Origin: Labia minor
Taxonomy: Eukaryota; Arthropoda; Insecta; Dermaptera; Spongiphoridae
Direction of reading: 5' to 3'
DNA: 64,000 nt
NCBI GenBank assembly: GCA_963082975.1
Contig: OY720349.1
Coordinates: forward strand, 49,581,962 to 49,645,961
A program made the position numbers and the translations under genes. The notes under the pieces were generated by a model. The model was given only the letters and a program-made list of their open reading frames with translations, did no database searches and was not told the origin of the DNA. This document shows, piece by piece, positions 13,501 to 26,438 of this stretch (positions within the stretch are counted from its first letter, which is position 1; each line of letters opens with the position of its first letter).

Positions 13501-14750
13501 AGGTAAATGTACCAGTCGTGGACCACTGTGCCAGTAATGGACCATTTGATAGTTTTTTGGACAAAATAAACTTGAGATATTGATAAATATCAAGAAGAGC
13601 CTTTTTCGGATTGCTTAACAATGAAACAGAGACCAATCGATGCATTTAATTTTTAAAACACGAGGCAAACGTTCTTGCATTTTAAGGTTAGTTTCTTCTG
13701 CAAAACGTTAAGGATATGCTTCACTTTATTTTCAAGAGATTATGTTTTATTTAATAATAATTTCAATCCAAAAATTCAATTCAATAGTTGATACTACAAA
13801 TTATATTAATCAGTTTAAAATATTTAATTTATGTGATGATTATATATTATTAAACATTAAACAATTCTGAAACAAATATCTCATTTTTTTCAGAAGTGGA
13901 CCGGGGTGGCCCATTACTAAAAAATACGATTAAAATTTTTTTTTACTAAAATCGATTTTTTTATTAAAATAAATTTGATGTATACTAAATTTTTTTGTTT
14001 TAAGTGTCTAGAATAATTTTATTCAGTAGTGGACCACGTGGTCAAATAATGAGATAAACATGGCTAATCACTAAATTTTTACAACTTAAATTATATTTTC
14101 ATCAGATTCCTTTAGATAACTAAATTTTATGCTGATAACAAATTGTGTAAAATTTATAAACATTATTAAATTTATAATTTTATTCTATGAAATTAAATAA
14201 CAACAATTTACTATATTTAAATATCTTATTACTGATAATAATAAATTTAATAAAATATATTTATTATTATATTAGTATGAATAATTATAAGTATATTAAA
14301 TTAATATTACTAAAATTTCCAATATATTTTTTAAATTATATTAATGTCATTATCTTTCTCTTTTCGATTGCATTAACTGACCTTTCTTGTTTAAAAACCG
14401 CGGGTTTAAATGGATAAGAATTGTAAATATGTAGAAACAAACTGAAAATATAAAGAATAATTAAAATAAATTATAAAAAATTATAAGAAATTATAAAAAA
14501 TATTAATAAAACCAATCCTTAGTGCATTTTATTCCATTTATTTATTTTAAACCCATTTTTGGTCATTACTGGATCAAAAAGTGGCCCACTACTGAAACTT
14601 TCGATCTTCTGATGGCCCAGTACTAGAACAAAAAATTTGTTTTGAAAAAAATTTAAAAAAATTTGTTGTTATTCTCACTTTTATTACAGAATAATAGTGT
14701 TTTTTAATGAAAATTTCTCTTAACATGGTCCACCACTGGTACATTTACCT
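13501..14750. mobile_element. 1.25-kb TIR DNA transposon flanked by TA
   Basis: The left end AGGTAAATGTACCAGT continues CGTGGACCA. The reverse complement of the right end gives AGGTAAATGTACCAGT continuing GGTGGACCA, so 24 of 25 bases match. TA dinucleotides flank both ends (13499-13500 and 14751-14752), consistent with a 2-bp TA duplication as in Tc1/mariner/pogo-type elements. The interior is AT-rich and carries repeated, degenerate copies of the terminal motif in both orientations: GTGGACCACTG and CCAGTAATGGACCA near 13517-13543, AGTGGACCGG and GGCCCATTACT near 13896-13920, GTAGTGGACCACGTGG near 14025-14041, and GGCCCACTACTG and GGCCCAGTACT near 14582-14626. No transposase is recognisable, so it is probably non-autonomous. 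Superfamily is unresolved. Confidence 0.75.
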
Positions 14751-14752
14751 TA

Positions 14753-16769
14753 TATTTTGTTATTATTGATTATTAATTCAATCAATTCTATAAATTATTT
14801 CAATTTTAAAATATATTTAAAAAAATATTACTTTCTCTACTTGAATTCAATAAATAAATAATCTCTTATTAAATGTAAAAAAAATTTAAATTTTAAAATT
14901 GTTATATCGCATTGAGTGATAAATGAACCTTTTATAGATTATAATTGGCCCTTTGAATTATTATATGCATAAATCGTAAACTTTTACTTAAAAATAAATA
15001 TTATAAGTAATGTTTAGATTAATTTTCTTCCTCACTCAATACTCGTGAACTTCCCCGAATCATGAATTAATGTTGATTTTCTTACAAACTAATAAACGTT
15101 TCTCAATAAAAAAACTAACTATAGATTGAAAGATTAATGATAGAACGGCATTTCCGGTTCAGGCAAAGCGCGTATATATTCGAAATAAGTCTGAAACTTG
15201 CCATTAGATTTCAGGTATCTAGAAGAAAAATAAATACCACATTATGGCCGAGTATATTTTTCTTCATTCAATTTATATTTTTTTAATATATAAATTATTT
15301 AATTTGTTTACAAATTATATGTTACAATTCCTAAAAATAAAATAAATAAATAAATTATGATACTCTCTCGAAATTCTTATTTTATTTAAAATATAATTAT
15401 ATTTTCTATTATATTAAAATTTGATATTTATATATTATAAACTGAACTAGATAAATGTTTGAAATTTGCTATTGAAAAAAAATAATTATGTAATATTACA
15501 TTGAACCTTTCTTTTTAATCTAAAATAAGAAATAAAAGTGGAAAATAATCTTTCATCATTTGATAAAGTAAAAAAACTATTATTTGTAAAAAAAAAGATT
15601 GATTTAATGAAATTTTCATTGTAGAGACCCAGGTGTATTTTTTTCCTTTACTTACTATATATATTATACGACTAATTTCGAAATTAAATGTTATTTTAAA
15701 AAATTAAATAATATCGCGAAAAAAATTTAATAAAATAATAATATCTTATCTTTTAGCAATAAATTTTATCTTTTAACCTATTATTTAAACCAATAGTAAA
15801 AATTTATAAATATATTGTTCTGTGATTTAATGAATATTATTAACTTAAGATCTAGATTTGATTCATAAAAACAAATTAATATAGAATATTATTTTAAAAT
15901 TAATTTATAATTTTTAAAATATTTATTAATGAATTTTAATTAACAAAATATTTTTTTAATTATTGAAAATTAAATTTCCATATAGATCATTTGGTATAGA
16001 TTTCAAGATATAAAGTCACTAAAATTAATTAGATATATTGTTAATATTATTGGGGTTTATATAAATGATGTAAATATTTAATTTAAGATTTATTTAAATG
16101 TATTTAGAAAAATTATATTATTTGTTTATGAGGGAAAAATTTTATTTTTGTAAGTTAATTTTATAAATATCTATATATATAATTTATTATATTTTTGAAA
16201 TGATATATATATATATGATTAAATAAAGCGGTGGTATATATATATTAAAAGTGAATACAAGTGGCGCGGCACTAATTTTTTTTTTTACTCTTTGACATTA
16301 GCCGGCTGAATTGAATTTAGTCCGCGGCAGTATGTCGCCTGGCAACCATATTCGAATAAATGTAAACAAAATGGTACTAGTCATTAGAATCTGACTGCAT
16401 CTTGGTTTTTGTTTCTAATTTCACAATAAATATAAACTTATAAATAATTTATACTTATAGGTCTATCCATCCATATATATATATACCTAAATATATAATT
16501 TATTTCTAGTATATAAATATAAATAAAGATAGAAATTTTAATGAAACTTTGATGAGATTCTAGTGTAGAAATAAATTTATTTGATTATTGTCAAAAATAT
16601 AAAAATGATAGGTAGAATCCAATTAAAGTTCTTGTATTTGTTTTAATTCCTAGCTTATAATTAATTTGTTATTTTAAATTTTGGTTATATAGTAAAATAT
16701 TTTATTTAAAATAAAAAAAAATTTAATATTTTTTTTATTAAAACGAATAAAAGTATCTGAAGTCTAGTA
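14753..16769. other. AT-rich stretch, no gene seen
   Basis: Very AT-rich. Two short CG-containing patches stand out: about 15145-15185 (GGCATTTCCGGTTCAGGCAAAGCGCG) and about 16260-16360 (GTGGCGCGGCAC and CCGCGGCAGTATGTCGCC). No coding frame or classifiable repeat was found. Confidence 0.6.
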
Positions 16770-17343
16770 ATTTAATAAGATGATTTTCCGGCGGCTATTG
16801 TTGCAACAATGCTTGTCCGCGATGGTATTGTCGCGCGTCGTCCCAGGCAGGCAGGCAGTGAGCTGTGCTGGCGAAACGAACGAGCCTCCATCGAACTCTC
16901 GCCGTGCCCGCTCCTCCCCTCGCTTACTCGGTTCTCGTCGTCCTATAGCCCATCTGGCATTTTCCCCATCGAGGCCCGGTCCTATAGCCCATCGTTGTTA
17001 TCGTCTCACAGCTGCATAAAGTGAGCGAGCGGCCGACCGGCTCCCGTTGCTGCGTTCGCGTTCGTTCGCTGTTCGGTTCGCCGTTCGCTCTTTCTCTCTC
17101 ACTCTCTCTCTGTCGATCTTTCCCTCCCTATCTCTCGCTCACTCACTCTTTCTCCCCGTTCCCGTTCGCTTACTCGTTCGCAACGAACTACACACCACGA
17201 GCTCTCTCTCTCTCTCTCACTCACTCACTCTCCTCTTTTTTCTTTTCTCTCCATCCCTTTCTATCCTCTATCCCTAACTCTCATTCGGTCTCACTCTACT
17301 CTAGTCCGCTGTCTGACTGCTTGCCTGCCTGCCTGCTTGCTCA

Positions 17344-17388
<45 letters not shown>

Positions 17389-17400
17389 TACTATGTCCTG
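16770..17400. promoter_or_regulatory. Large CpG- and CT-rich island, candidate promoter/5'-UTR region
   Basis: This is the strongest GC island of the window. The first half (16780-17080) is CpG-dense (GTCGCGCGTCGTCCC, CGTTCGCGTTCGTTCGC). The second half is a pyrimidine tract of CTCTC/CTCAC/CCCTC that ends in a TA microsatellite (about 17347-17382). A 14-bp direct repeat, TCCTATAGCCCATC, occurs at 16941 and 16980, 39 bases apart. The frames through it (for example 17021-17449) are serine/leucine-rich translations of the CT tract and show no domain. CpG plus long CT runs is a common texture of arthropod promoter-proximal 5'-UTR sequence. Nothing here fixes a transcription start or strand. Confidence 0.4.
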
Positions 17401-17790
17401 TCTATTTTCAACTTCCTCTGATGGACATTCAACAAGTGATCTATCCTAAATAATTATAGATTTTTTAAAAAACTAAGAAAAACGTACATATAGGACATGA
17501 GGATGAGGAGCGAGGGGGCGCGTTTTTATAAAAGGACAGAAACTCATGAGCAAGCAAGAAGGAGAGATAAATGAATGCGCAAGAAGGAGCGCGCGCTTTT
17601 AAATTAGATAGAATGAGAGAGAAAGAGAGAGAGAGAAGCAGATTTTCGATGAGGAAAGGATAAATACAACACGAATAGAGAAAGAAAGAGAATAAAGTTG
17701 GCTGCGCAATAGATGAAGGAAAAAAGATAGGCCAGTCGACGGAAAAACACTGGGTGGATAGTGGCGCCGCCGCGTAATCTGTTTGAGAAA
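17401..17790. promoter_or_regulatory. Purine-rich and CG-rich continuation of the 16.8-kb island
   Basis: After the TA run the composition flips to purine-rich (GAGAGAGAAAGAGAGAGAGA near 17610-17636), interspersed with CG-rich words (GAGGGGGCGCG near 17512, GAGCGCGCGC near 17587, GTGGCGCCGCCGCG near 17761). It is probably the other flank of the same regulatory island. No gene is recognised. Confidence 0.3.
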
Positions 17791-18456
17791 TAATGAGGTT
17801 ATATTTTTAATAAGTTTATTATATATATATATATTATATATCTATATACATCTATACATAGAGAATTGATGATGAATGTTTTGCAATGTGACATTGACTG
17901 AGAGCAATATAGATACACATGTTAATCAAACCATGAGGAGATTAAATTTAAATTAGTCACTATTCAATTTAGAATTGTTATATTTTAATAATAAAAAACA
18001 TATATATGTATGTATATATACTTAAAAGTACTTGCACTTTATATGTGAATATAAATATAATTATATTTCAAACATCTCCCCCTACAAACATTCTCCTTTT
18101 AATGAAACTAATTTAAAAGTTCCTATTTAATTATTATTAGAATTATATTTTTAGAATAATCATTAGATTTCTGAAGCTTTTATAATTTTGTTGAGATTCT
18201 ATTAATTATATATAATCAAAAACTTATAATATAATTAAGAACTTTATAAAATAAATTATTCTTGTAATTAATCAATGTAATGTACTAAAATAAAATTAAT
18301 TTATTTTTATTTTTAAGAATTAATAGAAAATACAGTTAAGACTAGCATTCATTTATCTATATTTATACCTATAAAGAAATATATTATATTAGTTCAAGAT
18401 GATGTCGCATTAAATTAAAGTTTTTTCTCAAACCTATTTTCCAAGCGAAATTATTA
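17791..18456. other. AT-rich stretch, no gene seen
   Basis: AT-rich with TA runs near 17818-17860. No frame or repeat of interest was found. Confidence 0.6.
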
Positions 18457-18712
18457 TTAGAGTAGGTTAAGTGTTTTTATGTTTGCTACCCTAAAAAGAA
18501 TATCGACTGATTTCGGGTGCATTGGGTCCATATTTTGGCGCAAATTGATCCGCCACCATTGGTGGAATTTTCCGTCGATGGAGTGTTTTGGGTGGCCTCT
18601 TTCGGCGACCGGCAACACTAAATACACCCTCTCGCGGCAACGATTTTTTGGGGGATGGAACATCGAAAAAAGTGGGTACTTTTTATAATAAGGGTTTTCC
18701 CCGCTCTCGTCA
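18457..18712. other. Isolated GC-balanced island with open frames on both strands, unrecognised
   Basis: About 250 bases stand out sharply from AT-rich flanks. Both strands have a frame of about 68 codons (18479-18688 plus; 18457-18663 minus). The minus frame contains LRQNMDPMHPKSVDILF and AERGHPKHSIDGKFHQWW. Neither matches a family I know. A CCACC-ATT-GGTGG palindrome lies near 18552-18564. Open frames on both strands in a balanced-composition segment can occur by chance. Alternatives are a decayed transposon coding piece, a conserved exon, or a conserved non-coding element. Confidence 0.3.
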
Positions 18713-21700
18713 CAAAAGATATTAAATTAAATAAAAAAAAAAACATTAAATTTCTTAAGAAAAGTATTATATATAGAAAGTTTAAATTCATATTTAATCT
18801 ATTTTGTTATGTCCTTCTTTATTATAAATTAATGAGTATCATTAATTTTATTTTATAGTTTTTTATAATAATATATTTGGTTTATAAGTATACAAGTTCT
18901 TATGCACTGGGACAGTTCTCATGTTTTCAAAAATTAAAAAAAATATAATTTAGATAAATATAATAAAATGTATTGAATTGAAATATTAATTCAAATCTAA
19001 TGAAAATTTATTCGTAATTATTTATATATATATAAATATATTACACAATCAAATGAGGATAAAAATATAACAATGATAACATTTTCTATATATAAATATA
19101 TTTTAGATGAAAATATAAACTTGTTATAGAAAAATAGAAAAAAAAACCTTTTTCAATTACTCTATATTATATTTAAGTCATTTGAATAATTAATATTTTC
19201 AATTTCAATTTTTACTTTAATTTGCACATATTAATTATTTAAGACTTCTCTGCAAAGTCATAATGATTCGTGCTATATAATTTTAAAATAATTTTTCAAT
19301 AAATTTGATTGATAGATTTTCTAAAACATAAACGATATAGTGAGTTTCTTTTATTGCTAAGATCTTACAAATAAAGTCTTTCTTTTACATTGGGATGACT
19401 TAATGAATCTGATTTATGTACTCTTTAACGTGAAAGTAGTATGAAATGATCACCGGCTAAGTACAGAGAACTTACCCACATATTTGATTTGAGGGATTTC
19501 TAGAAATGTGAAGAACTTAATCTATTTATTAACCGGATAGAGTAAAAGAACAATATATTTAATACTTTGATGTTTTTGCCCATTTTGATCACTTGACTTT
19601 TATTTTAAACAATTATTTTATGATGATTCAATGACCAGTATGTTTTGAGACCTTAAACTTATAACTATTCAAGTTCAAAATAATCAAATCTTAGAATATT
19701 GATCCTGAAAAACAGAAATTATCTGTATAGTTTTCAGAATACTTGAAATTATTCCTAAAATCATCACTTATATCCAAATTATATGTATTTATAATATTTT
19801 TTTGTTGTAAATTTTCGTGTATGGTATACGGTGCGCCCTTTTATTTCTAATTAGTTAATGAATAAATTTTAAATACCATACATATTAATTAAATACATAT
19901 TTAATAAAATCTTCTCATTCATTTTTTTTATAAAAATTAACACAGCTCACTATATCAATAATAATAAAAATTAAATAAATTTTGATAATAATTTACAAAT
20001 AAGTCTTTAGACTTCATAGTTGTGTAAAATTCACAAGTCGAATTCAAAATTTACTAAAAGCAAAATGAAAAGTGAAAAACGTGAAAGATTACTTTCTAAA
20101 AAGGTAACTAAATATGTGAATTTTTTTTATCATTTGTGAATGTCGGAAGCCATATAATAATATAAAAATGTATCGCGGATAAAACAAGGTTGGAAGCACT
20201 GTTTTAGAGAAATAATTTTGGATATAACTTAAATATTATTATAATTTTTTTAAAGAAATCTAAAAATATGTTTTATAATATATTTGTTATAATAAATAAT
20301 ATATTTTTTGATATTTTTCTGGATGATTTGTTAAAAGTTATTGTGTAATTATTTATTTATAAGTTGGTTTGTGGTTTGGGACGTGGAATGGAGAGGCTGG
20401 CTGCCGATCCATCCAGGGGTTGGCATTCGTTAGCTGTCTAGATTATTTTCTTCTCAGGAAACTGTTTTAAAAATTCGTATTTTCCTTAATCAACAAATAT
20501 AATGAAATTAAGTTATTTTATAACATAAATATAAAAAAAAAAAAAAAAAATTATTGAAATTATATGACTTTAATTTATTTTTCATAAAATGAACAATAAT
20601 ATTTATTTATAGATATTTGAAGAAATTAAAAATAGTATGAATCATTCAAGAATTTGTTTCTAAAACTTGGAAACTAATACATTTCAATTTAATTAAAGAT
20701 ATATTATTGTTAACATTTATGAAACTATAATACATTACTATAAATATTTATTCTTCCTTTCTAAAGATATATTTAATTGCAAAAGTTTATAGTGACAATG
20801 TGAGTGAGTGAACTTAAAGAACCGGTAACTAATTCCCTGAAAAAAGTGACATTTTAAAAATTATTTGAAATCAGACAGAGATTGAACAGAACTACCAAAA
20901 CTTAACTCTACTCTTCCAACTAATTTAGAATTGCAATATAATCTTCAAATACATTATTTATATCAAAATCTAAGAATAAAACAAATTTGATATAGAGTAA
21001 GTTAAATTTAAATTTACAATTTTTTCATTATTTCATATATTATTTATTTTCTTTCTTTTATTTTTTGGAATAAAATTATTATTGATATTAGTATAAAAAT
21101 CCCCTAACATAAAACACACGTCCCTATCTAACAATTCGGTCTTCTTCCAGCCCCTCTTCTACAATTTATTGTATGATTCCTCCATTTCTAGATTTTTCAT
21201 TATTAGTTTAACCATCATAACCTTCCACTATACTCTCTCACTTAACGAGTTATTTATCATTTCGAATTTTATTTTTTATTTTTACAAAATATTGGTTAAT
21301 AAACTCCGGAAATGATTTAAAAATAAAAATAATATTTATAATTATATGAAAATAATTCAGTTAATTTAAATTAAAAAAAAGTTATTTTGATATATTCTTT
21401 TCATATTTATTGCATTTTTTAATTATTTTTATTTATTTGTATTTTTATAATAAAACAAAAAAAAAAGAAATATTAGAAAATGAACTTATAAATATATTTA
21501 TTTTTAACTTTTCTGGGTATTTCGGGATATCTTAACCTATTATTTGATACTTAATGAGGTTAGAGATAATTTATAAATTAAATATTTTATTACAATTTCA
21601 TTTACTATTTTATGTTAAAAAGAAAAAAGTGATATTAGTTTGATTAGTCATTTGAATAAATAAATATTTATTACAAATTAACGGGCAGATCCTTTTTGTG

Positions 21701-24700
21701 GAGATGAAATTTGCTTTATAATGTAGAGGGCCCTTCTCTCACCTGAACTCATGGTTTATTTCTCTCCCTCCTCCACTCTCCTCTTGATGATGTCTTTTAT
21801 CTTCAACTCCCTTTTTTTTTTAAACTTTATTTTATTTTCTATTCCATGTTAAGACATTGATTCGATAAATTGGATAATCCCCAAATTTAATAAACTTAAT
21901 ATATAATATAGCTAGGACTAAGTTTTCTAAAATTAGAATTGATTTTTTCTTTAAAAAAATATTAAAATAACTAAAACCAAAGAAAATTTTTATTTAAAAT
22001 AAATCAATGAAATATTTTTTATAAAAATTTAAACAATATTGATTTGATATTAAAAAATAAAAAAAATGGATATTTGTAATTCTTATGTAATTTAATGTAA
22101 TATAATGTAATTACAGCTATGCTCCGGAGGTTACAAACACTCGTGGGAAATACTGGCGCGTATGTGGAATTTTTAGGTTTCAGTAGGTAGCACACATCTC
22201 TATCATAACACACTCTAACAAAATGTATTTCAAAAAAATATTAAGGGATTTTTCATGCCAATTTAAATTATGGAGTTACTTTCGGTCCAATCTGTATATT
22301 AGGATAATAATTAAACCAAAATATTTTCCCAACTTTTAAAAATATATAAATAAATACATAAATTTATATTCTAACTAGTATATTTGCTTAAATCATGTAA
22401 TTAACACATCATTTTAAGTATTTTTATTGTTTCATTATAATTAAAAAAAAACAAGTATTCATTCAATCTGCTTGCGATCCTACCTTTTGATTATAGAGCA
22501 ATTAACGAACGGCTATTTGATGCTTGAGTGTTATTACCCTTCCTTCACTCGTCCCTCGCCCTCCGTTTAGCTTCCCCCCCCCCACCGGGTGCGATTGGTT
22601 TCATTCATTCTATTCCACTTTTGAATCGTACTATTCCATTGATAAAAGTTAATATCTTATAAACAAATCCTATAGTTATTTATTATTCATTCCCTAGATA
22701 ATTATTTTTCAACTTTACATGAAAAAATAAAAAGATTTTGATAATATACATATTTTGCATGGTTATTATCGAAAAACACGAATGCATAATAAATTAAGTC
22801 AGGTGGAAATATTATTAATATATATGTTTTTTACTAAATGCTTAATAAAGAAATAATTTAATAATATGTGACTTTTAATGAAATATTCGCTAAATCTAAC
22901 GTGAAGTAGTTGAAATAATTATACATTAAAATTACTTTTCGATCGAAAAATTAGTTAAATAACCTTAAATATTTATCACACATAAATTGACTTTTATAAA
23001 TGTGGTAAAATCATCAAGAACAAAGTATGAATTTTATTTTTCAAAAACATTCAGATAAATTTTATTATAAATTGTTTATTGAAATTGTAATTGTTTAAAG
23101 AAGCCTGGATCGAAATTCATTAAAAAGACTTATAATGTCTGGTTTAATTACAAAATCTAAGATTAAAAAAAATAAAAAATTAAATTAAATTTTTATTTTT
23201 ATGCTTATTCAAATAAAAATAACTTTTAAATATAATATGATTTTAGTTCTTAAGTATTTTTTTTAATAATTAATTTGGAAATGAGAAACTGAAAATGTTT
23301 TGTAAATTTTCATGAGTAAATATTGTTCTATATTTTGATTTTATGAAATTAATTATTAAACTTTGTTGGTATAAATAAGTTCTCTAAAAATGCCAACCAT
23401 TTATTTTGTAAAATTTCTAAAATTAGTAAATTAATGTTTAAATTTCTGATAAATCTGAGTTAAAAGAAATTAAATTATATTTAGAAAATTTTTTTTTTAT
23501 ATTCAATTATTTAAGTCTGGTATTAAAAAATATATTTAATTCAAAATAATTTTCTTTGAAAAAATACAAAATAATCTCAATATCCCTATATATTTGCTAT
23601 AATCTACCTTTCCATTCCTATGTCATGTCAAAAGATCAGAAGTATATATGAATATACCTACAAAGTGCTCAGCTCGCCAATGAGGTATTAAAATTATTAT
23701 TTATTTTTAGTATATTTGATAAAGTCCATATTAAAATCTGACTATTATATATGTTTAAAGAAATAATAATCATTATATATATTTAAGTATTAAAACATTA
23801 AATTTAACTTTTAATTTTAAATTATTTTTATTTAAAAAATGAATTAGCTTAAATTTGATACCACGTTCAGTTATCTGTATTTGTAGAGTATGTACAGTTA
23901 GACCGCACGATGGACGACGGTCTATTTTGAATTGAAATTATTATAATTTACTAATACTCCCTTCACTCATAGACAACCATAATTGAATAAATATTGCAAA
24001 TTAATTATTGTCTTTTAATAAATAAATAAAATTTTCATACTTTGTTTTTATCTTTTTTACATAGTATACTAAAATCAAATATTACCTTAAATACATTTTT
24101 AATATAAATATATAGTTAAACATCTTTATCTATTACTATTGTTATAAATTGCAATTGGAATAGTTGAATTGAAATTAAATAATATAGAAATAGAATAATT
24201 ATATCTATTATTATTATTATTTATTATTTTCTCCATTTAATAAATGATTATAATTATAAATAAAAATTCATAAATTTTTTTCAATTATTGGGTTTGTTAC
24301 TATAAATATCGTTAAATTGTATAATTCAGTTTCAATTTCAAAAATTATTGATTCCTTTTCATTGTAAACAATAAACGGACTAGGCGTTAGTTATATACTT
24401 TGTTTTATTATAATATTTACTATTAATCTTATCGAATATAAGATATTGAAAATTCATAGAAAAAATTTAAATTGTTAATCAATTTTAAAACAGAAAATTT
24501 TTTAAAAATTTAGAAACTGGTAAAAAAAACATTTGAATTATATTATATAAACCATAGTAATCTGTGATAACTCAATAGATAATTATAAAATGAAAAAAAC
24601 AATTAACTATCAATATTTATTTATTTTTTATATAGGGTTTCTTTATGAGAAAAAATTTTCTAAATAAAAAGAATGTTTTACAAATTTTAATACAATCCAA

Positions 24701-24879
24701 ACAAAAATTGACAACCATTTATACTCAGATAATATATATTTATGATTAAAGATATTTTTTTGAAATTTTAAAATGTTAGCTCGCGAATAATTAAGATTCA
24801 TCCAAATTTACTTATTTGTATTAATGTGATTTGAGTAGAATATGAACAAAAGAAAAAAGAAAAACAAATGATTTTTATA
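18713..24879. other. Long AT-rich desert, no gene seen
   Basis: About 6 kb of AT-rich DNA with A-runs (20532-20550), ATTT repeats and TA runs. Small balanced patches occur at about 20365-20450 (CTGGCTGCCGATCCATCCAGGG), 21680-21800 (CT-rich), 22120-22200, 22490-22620 (with a C10 run at 22574-22583) and 23880-23930. No coding sequence, RNA gene or classifiable transposon was recognised. Confidence 0.6.
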
Positions 24880-25260
24880 TAAATGACCCGGGAAATTTTT
24901 AAAATCGGTGTCGTGTGCTCTCTGCATTTTCTGTGGATCCCCGAGTGTTGTTGTCCGGTTGGTCGGTTGGTTGGTGACGGTGGCGATGTGTGCGGTGGTG
25001 GCAAGCAAGGTGCTCTGCGAAGGAGAACCGGTTCCCAGGGACCCGTTTCGAAACGCCTTCCCAGAGACCTCCTCTCGACGCTTGGACGATCTTATTCAAC
25101 GTCCCAGGCCTACACAGTCTCTCGTCCGCTTTCCTTTATTACACCACTCGTCTTTTTGCCTCTAATTCCAACATTCTTGCAGCAAACACTCACCAGTTTG
25201 CTCGGATGGCGCCTCAACACTTGCAATGAAATTCTTCAGGAATACATGGAGCTCCAATGC
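24880..25260 (+). other. GC-rich island with a candidate short secreted-protein-like frame
   Basis: A 380-base island of clearly higher GC. One plus-strand frame, from an ATG near 24986 to a stop near 25163, starts with MCAVVASKVLCEGEPVPRDP. The open frame extends upstream without ATG through WLVTVA, giving a hydrophobic stretch with a cleavage-like C-EGEP boundary and then a charged, proline-containing tail. That could be a signal-peptide exon. Against it, two other plus frames are also open here, no clear donor or acceptor pairs frame it, and I recognise no family. A promoter or 5'-UTR island is equally plausible. Confidence 0.2.
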
Positions 25261-25400
25261 ATCCATTATACACATTTTTTTTATAAAGATAGAATTTTTA
25301 TCTGATTCAATTAATGTAATCAATATAAATTAATTTTTTTTAATATATATTTTTATTAAATATATAATAATCAATTATTTTGAAAGCAAGAACTAAAAAA

Positions 25401-26029
25401 TCTCGAGTGAAACCACTCGACTATCTCGCAAATTTGAATTGGATTAATGAACATATATTTAAATTAAATTTAATTAAAATTATAATTTATAAACTAAAAT
25501 TAATATAAATAATATTTATTAAACCAGCGCGAGTTTGGCTCTTTGTTGATGGCACCACGTCAAGTGCTGGCGCATCATTGAAAGTCAACGTGAAAAAAAT
25601 TAATTCCGGTACTTTCAGAGATTCAATCAAGCTAAAATTCTATATATAGCAGTTTTATACAATTCTTAATTATGTGAAATACTATGAAACAAATATCTTT
25701 ATTTTTACGGTCAGTTTATAGGAAAAAAAATGAAATGGTGGTAGGTAATGGTCTTTTTCCGAATGAGGTACATTTCTCAAAAGTTGATAGAAAACTACGA
25801 CTTTTGAATAATTTCATTACTCTAGCTCAAACTGTTTTTGCGTAATCTTGTCTACATACAGACACACACACACACACTCACACACACATATATATATATA
25901 TATATACATATACATTTTTCTCAACCTTAGTGAAAATGACTCAGGAACCTTCAAAACGTATAAAAACATCAAAATCTCGACATCGAAAATTTTCATGATC
26001 GCAATAGTATCTCTGGCGAGATAGTAAAA
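25401..26029 (+). mobile_element. Helentron-like element, family A copy 2 (longest uninterrupted)
   Basis: It begins after an A-run with TCTC GAGTG AAAC CACTC G, then ACTATCTCGC. The stem of the 5' hairpin is intact, although its loop differs from other copies (AAAC instead of TCTC). The usual blocks TTTGGCTCTTTGTTGATGG, TTCCGGTACTTTCAG and CTATATATAGCAG follow. Next is a long (AC)n/(AT)n microsatellite at about 25861-25908, then GACTCAGGAACCTTCAAAAC, and the 3' hairpin ATCTC TGGC GAGAT near the end, then AAAA. No coding capacity. The 5' motif ACTATCTCGC is inverted in the right arm of the 3' hairpin. Confidence 0.8.
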
Positions 26030-26137
26030 GTCAGAAAGTAAAATTATTTTATAAATTATAATATAAATATCTTATCTTATTATACTATAATTATTATATA
26101 TAATTGTATATATATATATTTTTGTATTTTTTATATA

Positions 26138-26438
26138 TTAAACCACTCTAAGGATTTTTTTGAAATTCACACATAGATAATTTTTATAAGCTTGCTTATT
26201 AGTTTCAGCCCCTGGAAAAATCCTTTAAATTATATGACGTCAGCAACTACGTCCTTAAATACAAAATACCTATATTATATTAAATAAATTACCAAATATA
26301 TATTATGTTATATCAACAGGCCATACTTTTCTGTCTTTCAGTGCATTATTAAGCACGTTTAAGGGCTGTATGCTTTATGACTATTTTTTTTAATTTATGT
26401 TCTTTTAAATTATTTAAACGACGGCTCGGTGAACCAGG

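Noticed and set aside
14187-14417. 76-codon frame inside the TA-flanked transposon as a transposase remnant
   Set aside because: Its composition is almost entirely I/L/N/Y/K from AT-rich DNA and no transposase motif is visible.
17021-17449. 142-codon open frame, serine/leucine-rich
   Set aside because: It is a translation of CT-rich tracts and a TA microsatellite (runs of SLSLSL and IYIYIY), with no domain and an overlapping open frame in another phase.
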